7,271 bases of DNA from Solirubrobacteraceae bacterium (GTDB taxonomy: Bacteria; Actinomycetota; Thermoleophilia; Solirubrobacterales; Solirubrobacteraceae), in the NCBI GenBank assembly GCA_025935735.1, contig JAICUS010000303.1:1-7271 (forward strand), in the 5' to 3' direction. Every line of letters starts with the position of its first letter. Within the stretch, counting starts at the first letter, position 1. Made by a program: the position numbers and the translations under genes. Positions 1 through 5,682 of the stretch are shown here, piece by piece. The notes beneath the pieces were generated by a model. The model made no database searches, was not told where the DNA came from, and saw only the letters and a list, made by a program, of their open reading frames with translations.

Positions 1-1
1 C

Positions 2-46
2 TTCATGCCCGCACCCGGCAGCGAGGTCATACGGCGCGCAGGCTAG
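2..46 (+). other. possible 3' end of a plus-strand gene (uncertain)
   Basis: An open frame enters from the left edge and reads FMPAPGSEVIRRAG before a TAG stop at 44-46. If real, this gene runs towards the HAD gene, and the inserted element lies between two converging genes. Joining the inferred flanks without the element would leave a TAA stop at the same place, so the insertion would not change the protein. The alternative is a minus-strand start at position 30 (MTSLPGAGMK) reading out of the window, which has no visible ribosome binding site. The stretch is too short to recognise a family, and either reading could be chance. Confidence 0.2.
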
Positions 47-53
47 TCGCGCA

Positions 54-64
54 GCGGGCCTCCA
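54..64. repeat. 11-bp direct repeat, right-end copy
   Basis: GCGGGCCTCCA at 54-64 occurs again exactly at 1401-1411, in the same orientation. One copy is in the inferred right end of the element, about 9 bp inside the proposed boundary, and the other is in the leader close to the transposase start. The right-end copy overlaps the left arm of the 56-81 hairpin. Confidence 0.6.
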
Positions 65-81
65 GGCGCCGCCTGTGGCCC
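56..81. repeat. GC-rich hairpin after the transposase stop
   Basis: The inverted repeat has two nested arms: GGGCC (56-60) pairs with GGCCC (77-81), and CAGGCG (63-68) pairs with CGCCTG (70-75). Small bulges (61-62 and 76) separate the arms. On the transposase strand it begins about 30 bases after the stop codon, so it could end the transposase transcript or be a structural part of the right end. No run of T follows on either strand, so it is not a classical intrinsic terminator. Confidence 0.5.
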
Positions 82-112
82 ATCTCACACCTGATGGGAA
101 ATCACGTTGGGA

Positions 113-1360
113 TCAAGCGGCGACCTCCTGAAGCGTGACGGTCTGGCCGAGGCGTTCGAGCTGGGAGACGAGGCGTTTGATCTGGCGGGCGGGGTCGCGG
201 CGCTGGTAGTAGTCGCCGCCGAGGTCGCGGTAGACCTCGCCGGTGGTGAACATGTGCCAGTAGGCGATGAGCATGGAGTGCATGACGGCGCCGATTGCGC
301 GGCGGTGGCCGATGCGGGGCCGCAGCCGCTGGTATTGGGCTTGTAGGTAGCTGCCCTTGGCGCGGGTCGCGGCCAGCGCCGCTTCTTGGAGGGCCAGGGT
401 CAGGAACTTGCTGCCTTTGCGGGTGCGTCCGGAGCGGCGTTTGCCGGCGGATTGGTCGTTGCCGGGGCAGCGGCCGGCCCATGAGGCGAGGTGGCCGGCC
501 GATGGGAAGACCGTCATGTCGGTGCCGATTTCAGCGACCAGGACTTCGGCGGTGCGCTGCGCGACGCCGGTCATCGTGGCGGCCAGCTGGACGCCGGCCT
601 GCCGGGGAGGGCCCAGTTCGGCCTCGATCGCGTCGCTGAGCCGGGCGATCTGCTCGTCGAGGAAGTCCAGATGCGCCAGGATCGCGCCGACGATCAGCGC
701 GTGGTGGGCCTCGAAGCGGCCTTCCAGCGCCTCGCGCAACGCCGGAATCTTCTCGCGCAGGCGGCCCTTGGCCAGGTCGGCCAGCACGTGCGGGTCGCTG
801 GTGCCGGCGACCAGCGCGTCGAGCATCGCCCGGCCGGAGACGCCCAGGATGTCGCTGGCAACGCAGTCGAGCTTGATGCCGGTGTCCTCGAGCGCCTTGT
901 GCAGGCGGTTGGCCTCGCGCTGGCGCTCGGCGATCTGCGTCTTGCGATACCGGGTCAGGGCTCGCAACCGGCGCTGCGGCTTGGGCGCCACGAAACTGCC
1001 GCGCAGCAGGCCGGCCTCCATCAGCTGGCACAGCCACTGGGCGTCGGACATGTCGGTCTTGCGGCCGGGAACGTTCTTGACGTGCCGGGCGTTGCAGAGG
1101 GTCAGCTCGAAGTCGTCCTCGAGGATGTGCCAAACCGGCTGCCAGAACACGCCGGTGGCCTCCATCGCCACGTGCGTGACAGCGAACGCCTTCAGCCAGT
1201 CGGCCAGCGCCAACAGCCCGCGAACCGTCGTGGCGAACTCGGCCAAGCGCACCGCGCGCTGACCCGCGCCGTCGGGCACGCGCACGCACGCAGTGACCTG
1301 CGCCTTGTGCACATCCAGCCCGGCGACGCGCTCAAAGACCGCCTCGAACACTCGTCCCAT
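113..1360 (-). CDS. IS110-family transposase (DEDD recombinase)
   Basis: This 415-residue protein has the two-domain plan of IS110 transposases. The N-terminal RuvC-like DEDD domain (about 1-160) shows D16 in GLDVHKAQ, E67 in MEATGVFW, and D103 and D106 in KTDMSDAQWLCQL. After a helical, probably coiled-coil middle (about 140-250), the C-terminal Transposase_20 domain (about 258-375) begins QLAATMTGVAQRTA and contains SWAGRCPGNDQSAGKRRSG. A serine here, probably S304, is the candidate for the covalent recombination step; this is inferred from the family. Members excise and insert DNA at short cores, guided by an element-encoded bridge RNA. The length is normal and no frameshift or missing acidic residue is visible, so the gene looks intact. 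The ATG is supported by a strong AGGAGG site four bases upstream. Most of the gene is also open in plus-strand frames, as expected for GC-rich DNA. Confidence 0.95.
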   Translation of the reverse strand: MGRVFEAVFERVAGLDVHKAQVTACVRVPDGAGQRAVRLAEFATTVRGLLALADWLKAFAVTHVAMEATGVFWQPVWHILEDDFELTLCNARHVKNVPGRKTDMSDAQWLCQLMEAGLLRGSFVAPKPQRRLRALTRYRKTQIAERQREANRLHKALEDTGIKLDCVASDILGVSGRAMLDALVAGTSDPHVLADLAKGRLREKIPALREALEGRFEAHHALIVGAILAHLDFLDEQIARLSDAIEAELGPPRQAGVQLAATMTGVAQRTAEVLVAEIGTDMTVFPSAGHLASWAGRCPGNDQSAGKRRSGRTRKGSKFLTLALQEAALAATRAKGSYLQAQYQRLRPRIGHRRAIGAVMHSMLIAYWHMFTTGEVYRDLGGDYYQRRDPARQIKRLVSQLERLGQTVTLQEVAA

Positions 1361-1364
1361 CGCC

Positions 1365-1370
1365 CCTCCT
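1365..1370 (-). promoter_or_regulatory. Shine-Dalgarno site of the transposase
   Basis: Read on the minus strand the sequence is AGGAGG, followed by GGCG and the ATG at 1360. It is the best ribosome binding site in the window and fixes the transposase start. The HAD and GH3 starts have nothing comparable. Confidence 0.8.
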
Positions 1371-1392
1371 GCAATCGCGAACGCTTCGACGT

Positions 1393-1436
1393 GCCGCTCG
1401 GCGGGCCTCCAAGACAGACGAGTCTGATGAGCGTGC
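1393..1436 (-). repeat. nested stem-loop, candidate donor-binding loop
   Basis: An outer stem pairs GCCGCTC (1393-1399) with GAGCG-GC (1429-1436, with T1434 bulged). It encloses an inner palindrome, CAGAC (1415-1419) and GTCTG (1422-1426), and an asymmetric unpaired stretch at 1400-1414. A stem with an internal loop just upstream of the transposase is where a bridge RNA donor-binding loop would lie. The unpaired stretch includes the 11-bp word shared with the element's right end (1401-1411). Assignment as the donor loop is inference. Confidence 0.45.
1401..1411. repeat. 11-bp direct repeat, leader copy
   Basis: This is an exact copy of the word at 54-64 (GCGGGCCTCCA), lying in the unpaired side of the stem-loop at 1393-1436. 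On the transposase strand it reads TGGAGGCCCGC in both places. Confidence 0.6.
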
Positions 1437-1585
1437 TCAAGGCAACAATCCGGTACACCGGGGGAGGACCCTGCGTCAAACTAAAGACAGGCACACAGGC
1501 ACCAAGGCAAAACGCGACGTCAACGAGCGACGCCCCCAATCCTCGCCGATTTCACCCACCCGCGTACGGCCGCAGGCCACGGCAA

Positions 1586-2266
1586 CTAAAGGGGACAGTC
1601 CCCTTTAAGTTTGGCGGCGAGGTCGAGGAAGTCGTCTGCGACCAGGTCCCAGGCGCCTTCCGGCTCGAGGTCGGTCGTTTGGCCCGGGCCGTGCTCGGTG
1701 GGGCGGGGGACAAAGGCGGTGCGGAAGCCGAGGGCCTGCGCGGCGTGGAGGTCGCCGTTGTGCGCGGCGACCATCGTGATGTCGTGCGGCGGGAGCTTGA
1801 GGGCCCGCGCGCTGGCCAGGTAGGCCTCGGGCTGCGGCTTGTAGGCGCGGGCGATCTCGGCGCCGAGGATGACGTCCCAGGGCAGGCCGGCGTGCTTGGC
1901 CAGGTTGACGCCCTGGGCGATGTGGCCGTTGGAGCAGGGCGCGACGATGAAGCGCCCCTTGAGCCGGGTCAGCCCGGGCACGGTGTCGGGCCAGGGGTCG
2001 AGCCGGTGCCAGGCGCGGGTGAGCTCGTCGGGGTCGGCGACGGTCAGGCGGTGCGCTTCCAGCAGGCGGTCGAGCGCCTCGCGGTGCAGCACGTCGAGGT
2101 CGACCCACTCGCGCGCGCCGCTGCGCACGGTGTCCATCTGCGGCTGGTAGAGCCCGCGCCACTCGTCGGCGAGCTCCTCGGGCAGCCCGCGCGCCCGCAG
2201 CTCGCGGCGGATCGAGGTCCGCCAGTCCACGCAGGTGCCGAAGACGTCGAAGAACAGCGCGCGCAT
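1586..2266 (-). CDS. HAD-superfamily hydrolase, type II haloacid dehalogenase-like
   Basis: This 226-residue cytosolic protein has all four HAD motifs. D7 in FFDVFGT is the nucleophile, with T11 nearby; S112 lies in APCSNGH; K143 lies in AYKPQPEAY; and D172 lies in VAAHNGDLHAA. R37 in EWRGLYQ matches the position of the catalytic arginine of L-2-haloacid dehalogenases, and the cap domain occupies about residues 15-95. Known relatives hydrolyse 2-haloacids to 2-hydroxyacids with inversion, but the true substrate cannot be read from sequence. The ATG is certain because motif I begins only six residues in. No Shine-Dalgarno site precedes it. The final residues, KGDCPL, and the TAG stop come from the 21-bp palindrome rather than from the conserved fold, so the tail looks acquired. 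The GH3 gene diverges from it 21 bp away. An in-frame extension upstream, antisense to the GH3 gene, is only an artefact of composition. Confidence 0.9.
   Translation of the reverse strand: MRALFFDVFGTCVDWRTSIRRELRARGLPEELADEWRGLYQPQMDTVRSGAREWVDLDVLHREALDRLLEAHRLTVADPDELTRAWHRLDPWPDTVPGLTRLKGRFIVAPCSNGHIAQGVNLAKHAGLPWDVILGAEIARAYKPQPEAYLASARALKLPPHDITMVAAHNGDLHAAQALGFRTAFVPRPTEHGPGQTTDLEPEGAWDLVADDFLDLAAKLKGDCPL
1587..1607. repeat. 21-bp palindrome at the insertion site
   Basis: The arms TAAAGGGGAC (1587-1596) and GTCCCCTTTA (1598-1607) are perfect inverted repeats around A1597. The palindrome supplies the last residues and part of the stop codon of the HAD gene, and its left edge is the proposed left junction of the IS110 element. 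It could act as a hairpin in either transcript, since three T follow the stem in each direction, giving a weak bidirectional terminator. It resembles REP-like palindromes that IS110/IS1111 elements often use as targets. I recall similar GGGGAC/GTCCCC words recurring in bacterial genomes near transposases, but only one copy is in this window. Confidence 0.8.
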
Positions 2267-2287
2267 GGCCCGGAATACTGCCGGGTC
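2267..2287. promoter_or_regulatory. symmetric divergent promoter between HAD and GH3 genes
   Basis: Only 21 bp separate the two start codons, and both starts are fixed by protein conservation. The gap holds CCCGG (2269-2273) and CCGGG (2281-2285) around the only AT-rich core, AATACTG. Read rightwards, AATACT (2274-2279) sits where a -10 box would start transcription about two bases before the GH3 ATG. Read leftwards, AGTATT (same bases) would start it at or next to the HAD ATG. Neither gene has a ribosome binding site, so both mRNAs are probably leaderless. No good -35 box is visible within the flanking codons. The inverted repeat could also be an operator. Confidence 0.5.
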
Positions 2288-4816
2288 ATGGAAGACGACC
2301 TGCGGGAGCGGCTGGCCGGCTTGAGCCTGGAGCAGAAGGTGCGGCTGCTCACCGGCGCCGACTTCTGGTCGCTCCACGAGGAGCCGGCCGCGGGACTGCG
2401 AAGGCTCGTCGTCTCCGACGGGCCCGCGGGCGTGCGCGGCGAGCGCTGGGACGAGCGCGACACGTCGGCCAACGTCCCCTCGCCCACGGCGCTGGCCGCC
2501 ACCTGGGATCCCGACCGGGTGGAGCGCCTCGGCGACCTGCTCGCCGCCGAGTGCCGCCGCAAGGGCGTCGACGTGCTTCTCGCGCCCACGGTGAACCTGC
2601 ACCGCACGCCCTACGGCGGCCGCCACTTCGAGTGCTTCTCCGAGGACCCGCTGCTCACCGCCCGGATCGGCATCGCCTACGTCAACGGGCTCCAGCGTGC
2701 CGGCGTCGGGGCGACGGTCAAGCACTTCGTGGCCAACGACTCCGAGACCGAGCGCTTCACCCTGGACGCCCGGGTGGACGAGCGCACCCTGCGCGAGCTC
2801 TACCTCGCCCCGTTCGAGGCGATCGTCCGCGAGGCCCGGCCGTGGGCGTTGATGGCGGCCTACAACGGCGTCAACGGCCACACGATGACCGAGTCGCCGC
2901 TGCTGCGCGAGGTGCTGAAGGACGAGTGGGGCTGGGACGGCGTCGTGATGTCCGACTGGCACGCCGCCCGCAGCCTCGACGCGGCCGCCGCCGCGCTCGA
3001 CCTCGTGATGCCCGGCCCGGCGGGCCCGTGGGGCGACGCGCTGGTGGCCGCCGTCCGCGAGGGCCGTGTGCCGGAGGGCGCGGTGGACGACAAGGTGCTG
3101 CGGCTGCTCCGGCTCGCCGCACGCGTGGGTGCGCTGGACGGGCCGGCGCCGGGCGGAGCCGCGCGAGGGGCGGCCGGCGAAGCCGGGCAAGGGACGGCCG
3201 GCGAAGCCGCGCAAGGGGCGGCCGGCGAAGCCGCGCGAGAGGCGATCCGCGAAGCCGCCCGGGGCGGCGCGGGCCGAGCGGCGGGCGACGAGGCCGCCCC
3301 GGAGGCCGCGAACCGAGGGGCGGCCGGAGGAGCCGCAGCCGGCGACCGCCCGCGCGGCCCGGCGGCGTGGCCGCAGGAGGCGGTGGCGGCGGAGCTGCGG
3401 GCCACCGCGGCCGCGGGCTTCGTGCTGGCGCGCAATCACGGGGCGCTGCTGCCGCTGTCGGGCCGCTCGCTGCGGCGCGTCGCGATCGTCGGGCCGAACG
3501 CGGCGGTGGCGCGCACGCTGGGCGGCGGCAGCGCGACGGTGTTCCCGCCCTACACGGTCTCGCCGCTCGAGGGGCTGCGCGCGGCGCTGCCCCGCGCGGA
3601 GGTCATCCACGCGGCGGGCGTGCGCGCGCACTCGCGCCTGCCGGTCGCGGATCTCGACGTCGAGGTGCGCCTCCTCGCCGCCGACGGCGCCGCGATCCAC
3701 ACGGAGCGGCGGCACACCGGGACGTTTCGCTGGAACGCGCTCGACCCGGCGGTCCGGGCGGTCGAGGTCCGGGCGGCGATCCGCGCGGACACCGCCGGCG
3801 AGCACGTCGTCGGCGCCTCCGGCGTCGGCCGCTTCCGCCTGGAGCTCGACGGCCGCGAGGCGTTCGACGAGACGCTGACGCTCGGCGGCGGCGCGGACAT
3901 CGCCGAGGCGCACATGTTCCCGCCCCAGGCCGGCGCGCCGGTCACGCTCGCCGCCGGGCAGACGGTGGACGTCGTCCTGCGCCACGACGTGCGCGCCGGG
4001 CCCGGCGGCACCGTGTTCATGCTCAACCACGACGAGCCGCACGGCACGCCGGAGGAGGTGCTCACGGAGGCCGAGGCGCTGGCCCGCGAGGCCGACGTGG
4101 CGATCGTCGTCGCCGGCACCAACCCGGAGGTCGAGAGCGAGGGCTTCGACCGGGCCACGCTCGCGCTGCCCGGCGGGCAGGACGAGCTGATCCGCCGCGT
4201 CGCCGCCGCCAACCCGCGCACGGTCGTCGTGGTCAACGCCGGCGCGCCCGTCCTGATGCCCTGGCTGCACCAGGTCCCGGCGGTGCTGCTGGCCTGGTTC
4301 CCCGGCCAGGAGGGCGGCCACGCGCTGGCCGACGTGCTGCTCGGCGCGGCCGAGCCCGGCGGCCGGCTGCCCACCACCTGGCCGGCGTCCGAGGACGGCC
4401 TGCCGTCGCCCCACCCCATCGACGGGGTGCTCGACTACGCCGAGGGCACGGCGATCGGCTACCGACGCGCCGGCCGGCCCCTGCTCCCCTTCGGCCACGG
4501 GCTCGGCTACACGACCTGGGAGTACCTGGGCATCGAGCCGGTCGGCGAGGGCGTGCGCGTGCACCTCGTCAACGCCGGGACCCGCGCCGGCCGCGAGGTC
4601 GTCCAGGTCTACGCCGACCGGCCGGAGCGCCGCCTGGTCGGCTTCGCCGCCGTCACCGCCGCCGCCGGCGAGCGGGCCGTGGCCGAGATCCCCATCCCCC
4701 GCCGCGCCCTGGCCCGCTGGGATGGCGGCTGGGTGGTCGAGCCGGGCGCCTACGCGATCGCCGCGGGCCGGTCGGTGGCCGACCTGCGGGTCCGCACGGA
4801 GCTCGCCGTCGCCTGA
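2288..4816 (+). CDS. glycoside hydrolase family 3 beta-glucosidase-type enzyme with PA14-like insert
   Basis: This 842-residue protein would release terminal sugars from beta-glycosides by a retaining mechanism. The N-terminal TIM-barrel domain (about 1-285) has SDGPAGVR, HRTPYGGRHFECFSEDP, the substrate-binding K145-H146 in VKHF, and the nucleophile D223 in VMSDWHA. A low-complexity Ala/Gly/Glu linker (about 288-360) leads to the alpha/beta sandwich domain. That domain is split by a PA14-like beta domain (about 455-590) that usually shapes the active-site entrance. The acid/base glutamate lies in NPEVESEGFDR (E616 or E618). A fibronectin-III-like domain ends the protein (about 745-842). There is no signal peptide, so the enzyme is probably cytosolic and acts on imported oligosaccharides or glycosides. 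The start follows from the conserved MEDDLRERLAGLSLEQK opening; upstream in-frame codons run into the divergent gene. The LysR gene overlaps its stop by one base. Substrate specificity is not readable from the sequence. Confidence 0.93.
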   Translation: MEDDLRERLAGLSLEQKVRLLTGADFWSLHEEPAAGLRRLVVSDGPAGVRGERWDERDTSANVPSPTALAATWDPDRVERLGDLLAAECRRKGVDVLLAPTVNLHRTPYGGRHFECFSEDPLLTARIGIAYVNGLQRAGVGATVKHFVANDSETERFTLDARVDERTLRELYLAPFEAIVREARPWALMAAYNGVNGHTMTESPLLREVLKDEWGWDGVVMSDWHAARSLDAAAAALDLVMPGPAGPWGDALVAAVREGRVPEGAVDDKVLRLLRLAARVGALDGPAPGGAARGAAGEAGQGTAGEAAQGAAGEAAREAIREAARGGAGRAAGDEAAPEAANRGAAGGAAAGDRPRGPAAWPQEAVAAELRATAAAGFVLARNHGALLPLSGRSLRRVAIVGPNAAVARTLGGGSATVFPPYTVSPLEGLRAALPRAEVIHAAGVRAHSRLPVADLDVEVRLLAADGAAIHTERRHTGTFRWNALDPAVRAVEVRAAIRADTAGEHVVGASGVGRFRLELDGREAFDETLTLGGGADIAEAHMFPPQAGAPVTLAAGQTVDVVLRHDVRAGPGGTVFMLNHDEPHGTPEEVLTEAEALAREADVAIVVAGTNPEVESEGFDRATLALPGGQDELIRRVAAANPRTVVVVNAGAPVLMPWLHQVPAVLLAWFPGQEGGHALADVLLGAAEPGGRLPTTWPASEDGLPSPHPIDGVLDYAEGTAIGYRRAGRPLLPFGHGLGYTTWEYLGIEPVGEGVRVHLVNAGTRAGREVVQVYADRPERRLVGFAAVTAAAGERAVAEIPIPRRALARWDGGWVVEPGAYAIAAGRSVADLRVRTELAVA
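3161..3280 (+). repeat. 24-bp tandem repeat in the GH3 linker
   Basis: Five in-frame 24-bp units start at 3161, 3185, 3209, 3233 and 3257. The first three are nearly identical (they share CGGCCGGCGAAGCC), while the fourth and fifth have diverged. Each unit encodes eight residues: ARGAAGEA, GQGTAGEA, AQGAAGEA, AREAIREA and ARGGAGRA. Ala/Gly/Glu-rich sequence continues to about 3360. The tract joins the TIM barrel to the sandwich domain and probably forms a flexible or helical linker. Being a multiple of three, its copy number can vary without breaking the frame. Confidence 0.85.
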
Positions 4817-5682
4817 TGGAGCTCCGCCAGCTCCAGTACTTCGCCGCGGTGGCGCGCCACCGCAGCTTCACCGGGGCGGCCGCGGCGCTGTACGTCACCC
4901 AGCCCGCCCTCTCCCAGCAGATCCGCCGGCTGGAGGCGGAGCTGGGCCTGCAGCTGCTGCGGCGCACCTCCAAGGGCGTCGAGCTGACGCCGGCCGGCGC
5001 CGACCTGCTCGAGCACGCCGACAAGGTGATCGCCGAGATGGAGGCCGCCCGGGCGCAGATGGACCGGCACGCCGGCGTGTCCCGGGGCGTCGCGCGGGTC
5101 GCTGCCACCGCCGCGGACGCGCCCCGGCTGCCAGAGGCGCTCGCGGCGTTCCACACCGAGCACCCCGGCATCCAGGTGGCGCTGCGCCAGGGCTCGGCGC
5201 AGGAGGTGGTCGACCTCACCCGGCGCGGCGCGGTGGACGTGGCGGTGCTCGCGCTGGCCGGCGACCCGCCGCCCGGCGTCGACGCGCACCCGCTGACCGA
5301 CGAGCCGCTGCGCGTCGCCGTCGCGCTCGACGACCCGCTGGCCGGCGCGACGGGGATCCGTATAGGCGACCTCCGGGGCCGGCCGTTCATCCTGGCCGAG
5401 CCCGGCAGCGCGCTGCGCGACGCCGTGCTCGCGGCCACTCAAGCGGCCGGCTTCAGCCCGCTGCCGCTGTTCGAGGTCGGCGACCCGCACGCCGTGCGCT
5501 TCCTCGTGCGCGCCGGGCTGGGCATCAGCCTCGTGCCGGCATCCTGGCTCGAACGCCCTGGGCCGATCGTCGGCGCCGCGGACCTCGAGGACCCGCCGCG
5601 CCACCGCCTCTATCTGCTCACGCCCGCCGCCGGCCCGTCACCGGCCGGCCGGCTGCTGTTCGAGCGCCTGCGCGAGCTCTGA
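4816..5682 (+). CDS. LysR-type transcriptional regulator, full length
   Basis: This 288-residue protein begins MELRQLQYFAAVARHRSFT and has a winged helix-turn-helix at about 18-37 (AAAALYVTQPALSQQIRRLE). A linker helix (about 60-85) and a substrate-binding domain (about 90-288) follow, the latter including GLGISLVPASW near the end. It contains no cysteine, so thiol-based redox sensing as in OxyR is excluded. The effector is unknown. The ATG overlaps the GH3 TGA by one base (TGATG), so the two genes are surely co-transcribed and probably translationally coupled. LysR genes more often diverge from their target, so this one may control its own operon, including the GH3 gene, or a distant target. 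The last 45 bp overlap the end of the thioredoxin gene on the other strand. Confidence 0.93.
   Translation: MELRQLQYFAAVARHRSFTGAAAALYVTQPALSQQIRRLEAELGLQLLRRTSKGVELTPAGADLLEHADKVIAEMEAARAQMDRHAGVSRGVARVAATAADAPRLPEALAAFHTEHPGIQVALRQGSAQEVVDLTRRGAVDVAVLALAGDPPPGVDAHPLTDEPLRVAVALDDPLAGATGIRIGDLRGRPFILAEPGSALRDAVLAATQAAGFSPLPLFEVGDPHAVRFLVRAGLGISLVPASWLERPGPIVGAADLEDPPRHRLYLLTPAAGPSPAGRLLFERLREL

Larger units (their letters stand above)
1361..1585 (-). ncRNA. candidate IS110 bridge RNA region (leader)
   Basis: In IS110-group elements the non-coding left end, upstream of the transposase, is transcribed as a bridge RNA. It carries a target-binding loop and a donor-binding loop. This leader has the right place and size and no convincing reading frame. 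Read on the minus strand, the visible structure includes CGTC/GACG arms (1518-1521 with 1529-1532), an 8-bp tandem repeat ACAGGCAC (plus strand, 1487-1502), a CCTG/CAGG pair closing a loop that holds the proposed target guides (1470-1486), a CCGG/CCGG hairpin (1450-1461), and a nested stem-loop (1393-1399 with 1429-1436, and 1415-1419 with 1422-1426). The family link is established knowledge. The exact ends of the RNA and its promoter cannot be seen, and the folds were found by eye. Confidence 0.6.
45..1587 (-). mobile_element. IS110-family insertion sequence, boundaries inferred
   Basis: The element is defined by a full-length IS110-type transposase on the minus strand, a roughly 225-bp non-coding leader upstream of it (left end) and a short non-coding right end. 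IS110 elements lack classical terminal inverted repeats and make no target duplication beyond a short core, so the ends are hard to see. I place them at the triplet CTA, which occurs at 43-45 and at 1586-1588. The sequences flanking these copies match two segments in the leader in the way bridge-RNA guides should. The resulting length of about 1.54 kb fits the family. The left end abuts a 21-bp palindrome at the 3' end of the HAD gene. The presence of the element is secure; the exact ends are a hypothesis. Confidence 0.75.

Noticed and set aside
1..30. A minus-strand ATG at 30 (MTSLPGAGMK) as the start of a gene leaving the window.
   Set aside because: There are only ten codons, no ribosome binding site and a competing plus-strand reading, so it cannot be supported as a gene.
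71..80. GGCCACAGGC near the right end and GGCCACGGC near the left end (1575-1583) could be terminal inverted repeats of the element.
   Set aside because: The match is short, GC-rich and imperfect, and IS110-group elements do not need terminal inverted repeats.
491..2287. The GH3 frame stays open upstream for about 1.8 kb, antisense to the IS110 transposase and the HAD gene, giving a 1441-residue frame.
   Set aside because: GH3 homology begins at the ATG at 2288. The upstream translation is low-complexity shadow of two well-supported minus-strand genes.
3150..3320. In another frame the GH3 linker repeat reads as a Lys/Pro-rich repeat (KGRPAKPR-like) that resembles a DNA-binding tail.
   Set aside because: The repeat unit is a multiple of three, so every frame is periodic. 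The GH3 frame has family-matching sequence on both sides; the other frame has none.
2267..4564. A long minus-strand frame antisense to the GH3 gene, in frame with the HAD gene (992 residues in total).
   Set aside because: The HAD fold starts at the ATG at 2266 with motif I six residues in. The rest is Arg/Gly/Ala/His-rich shadow, typical of GC-rich antisense frames.
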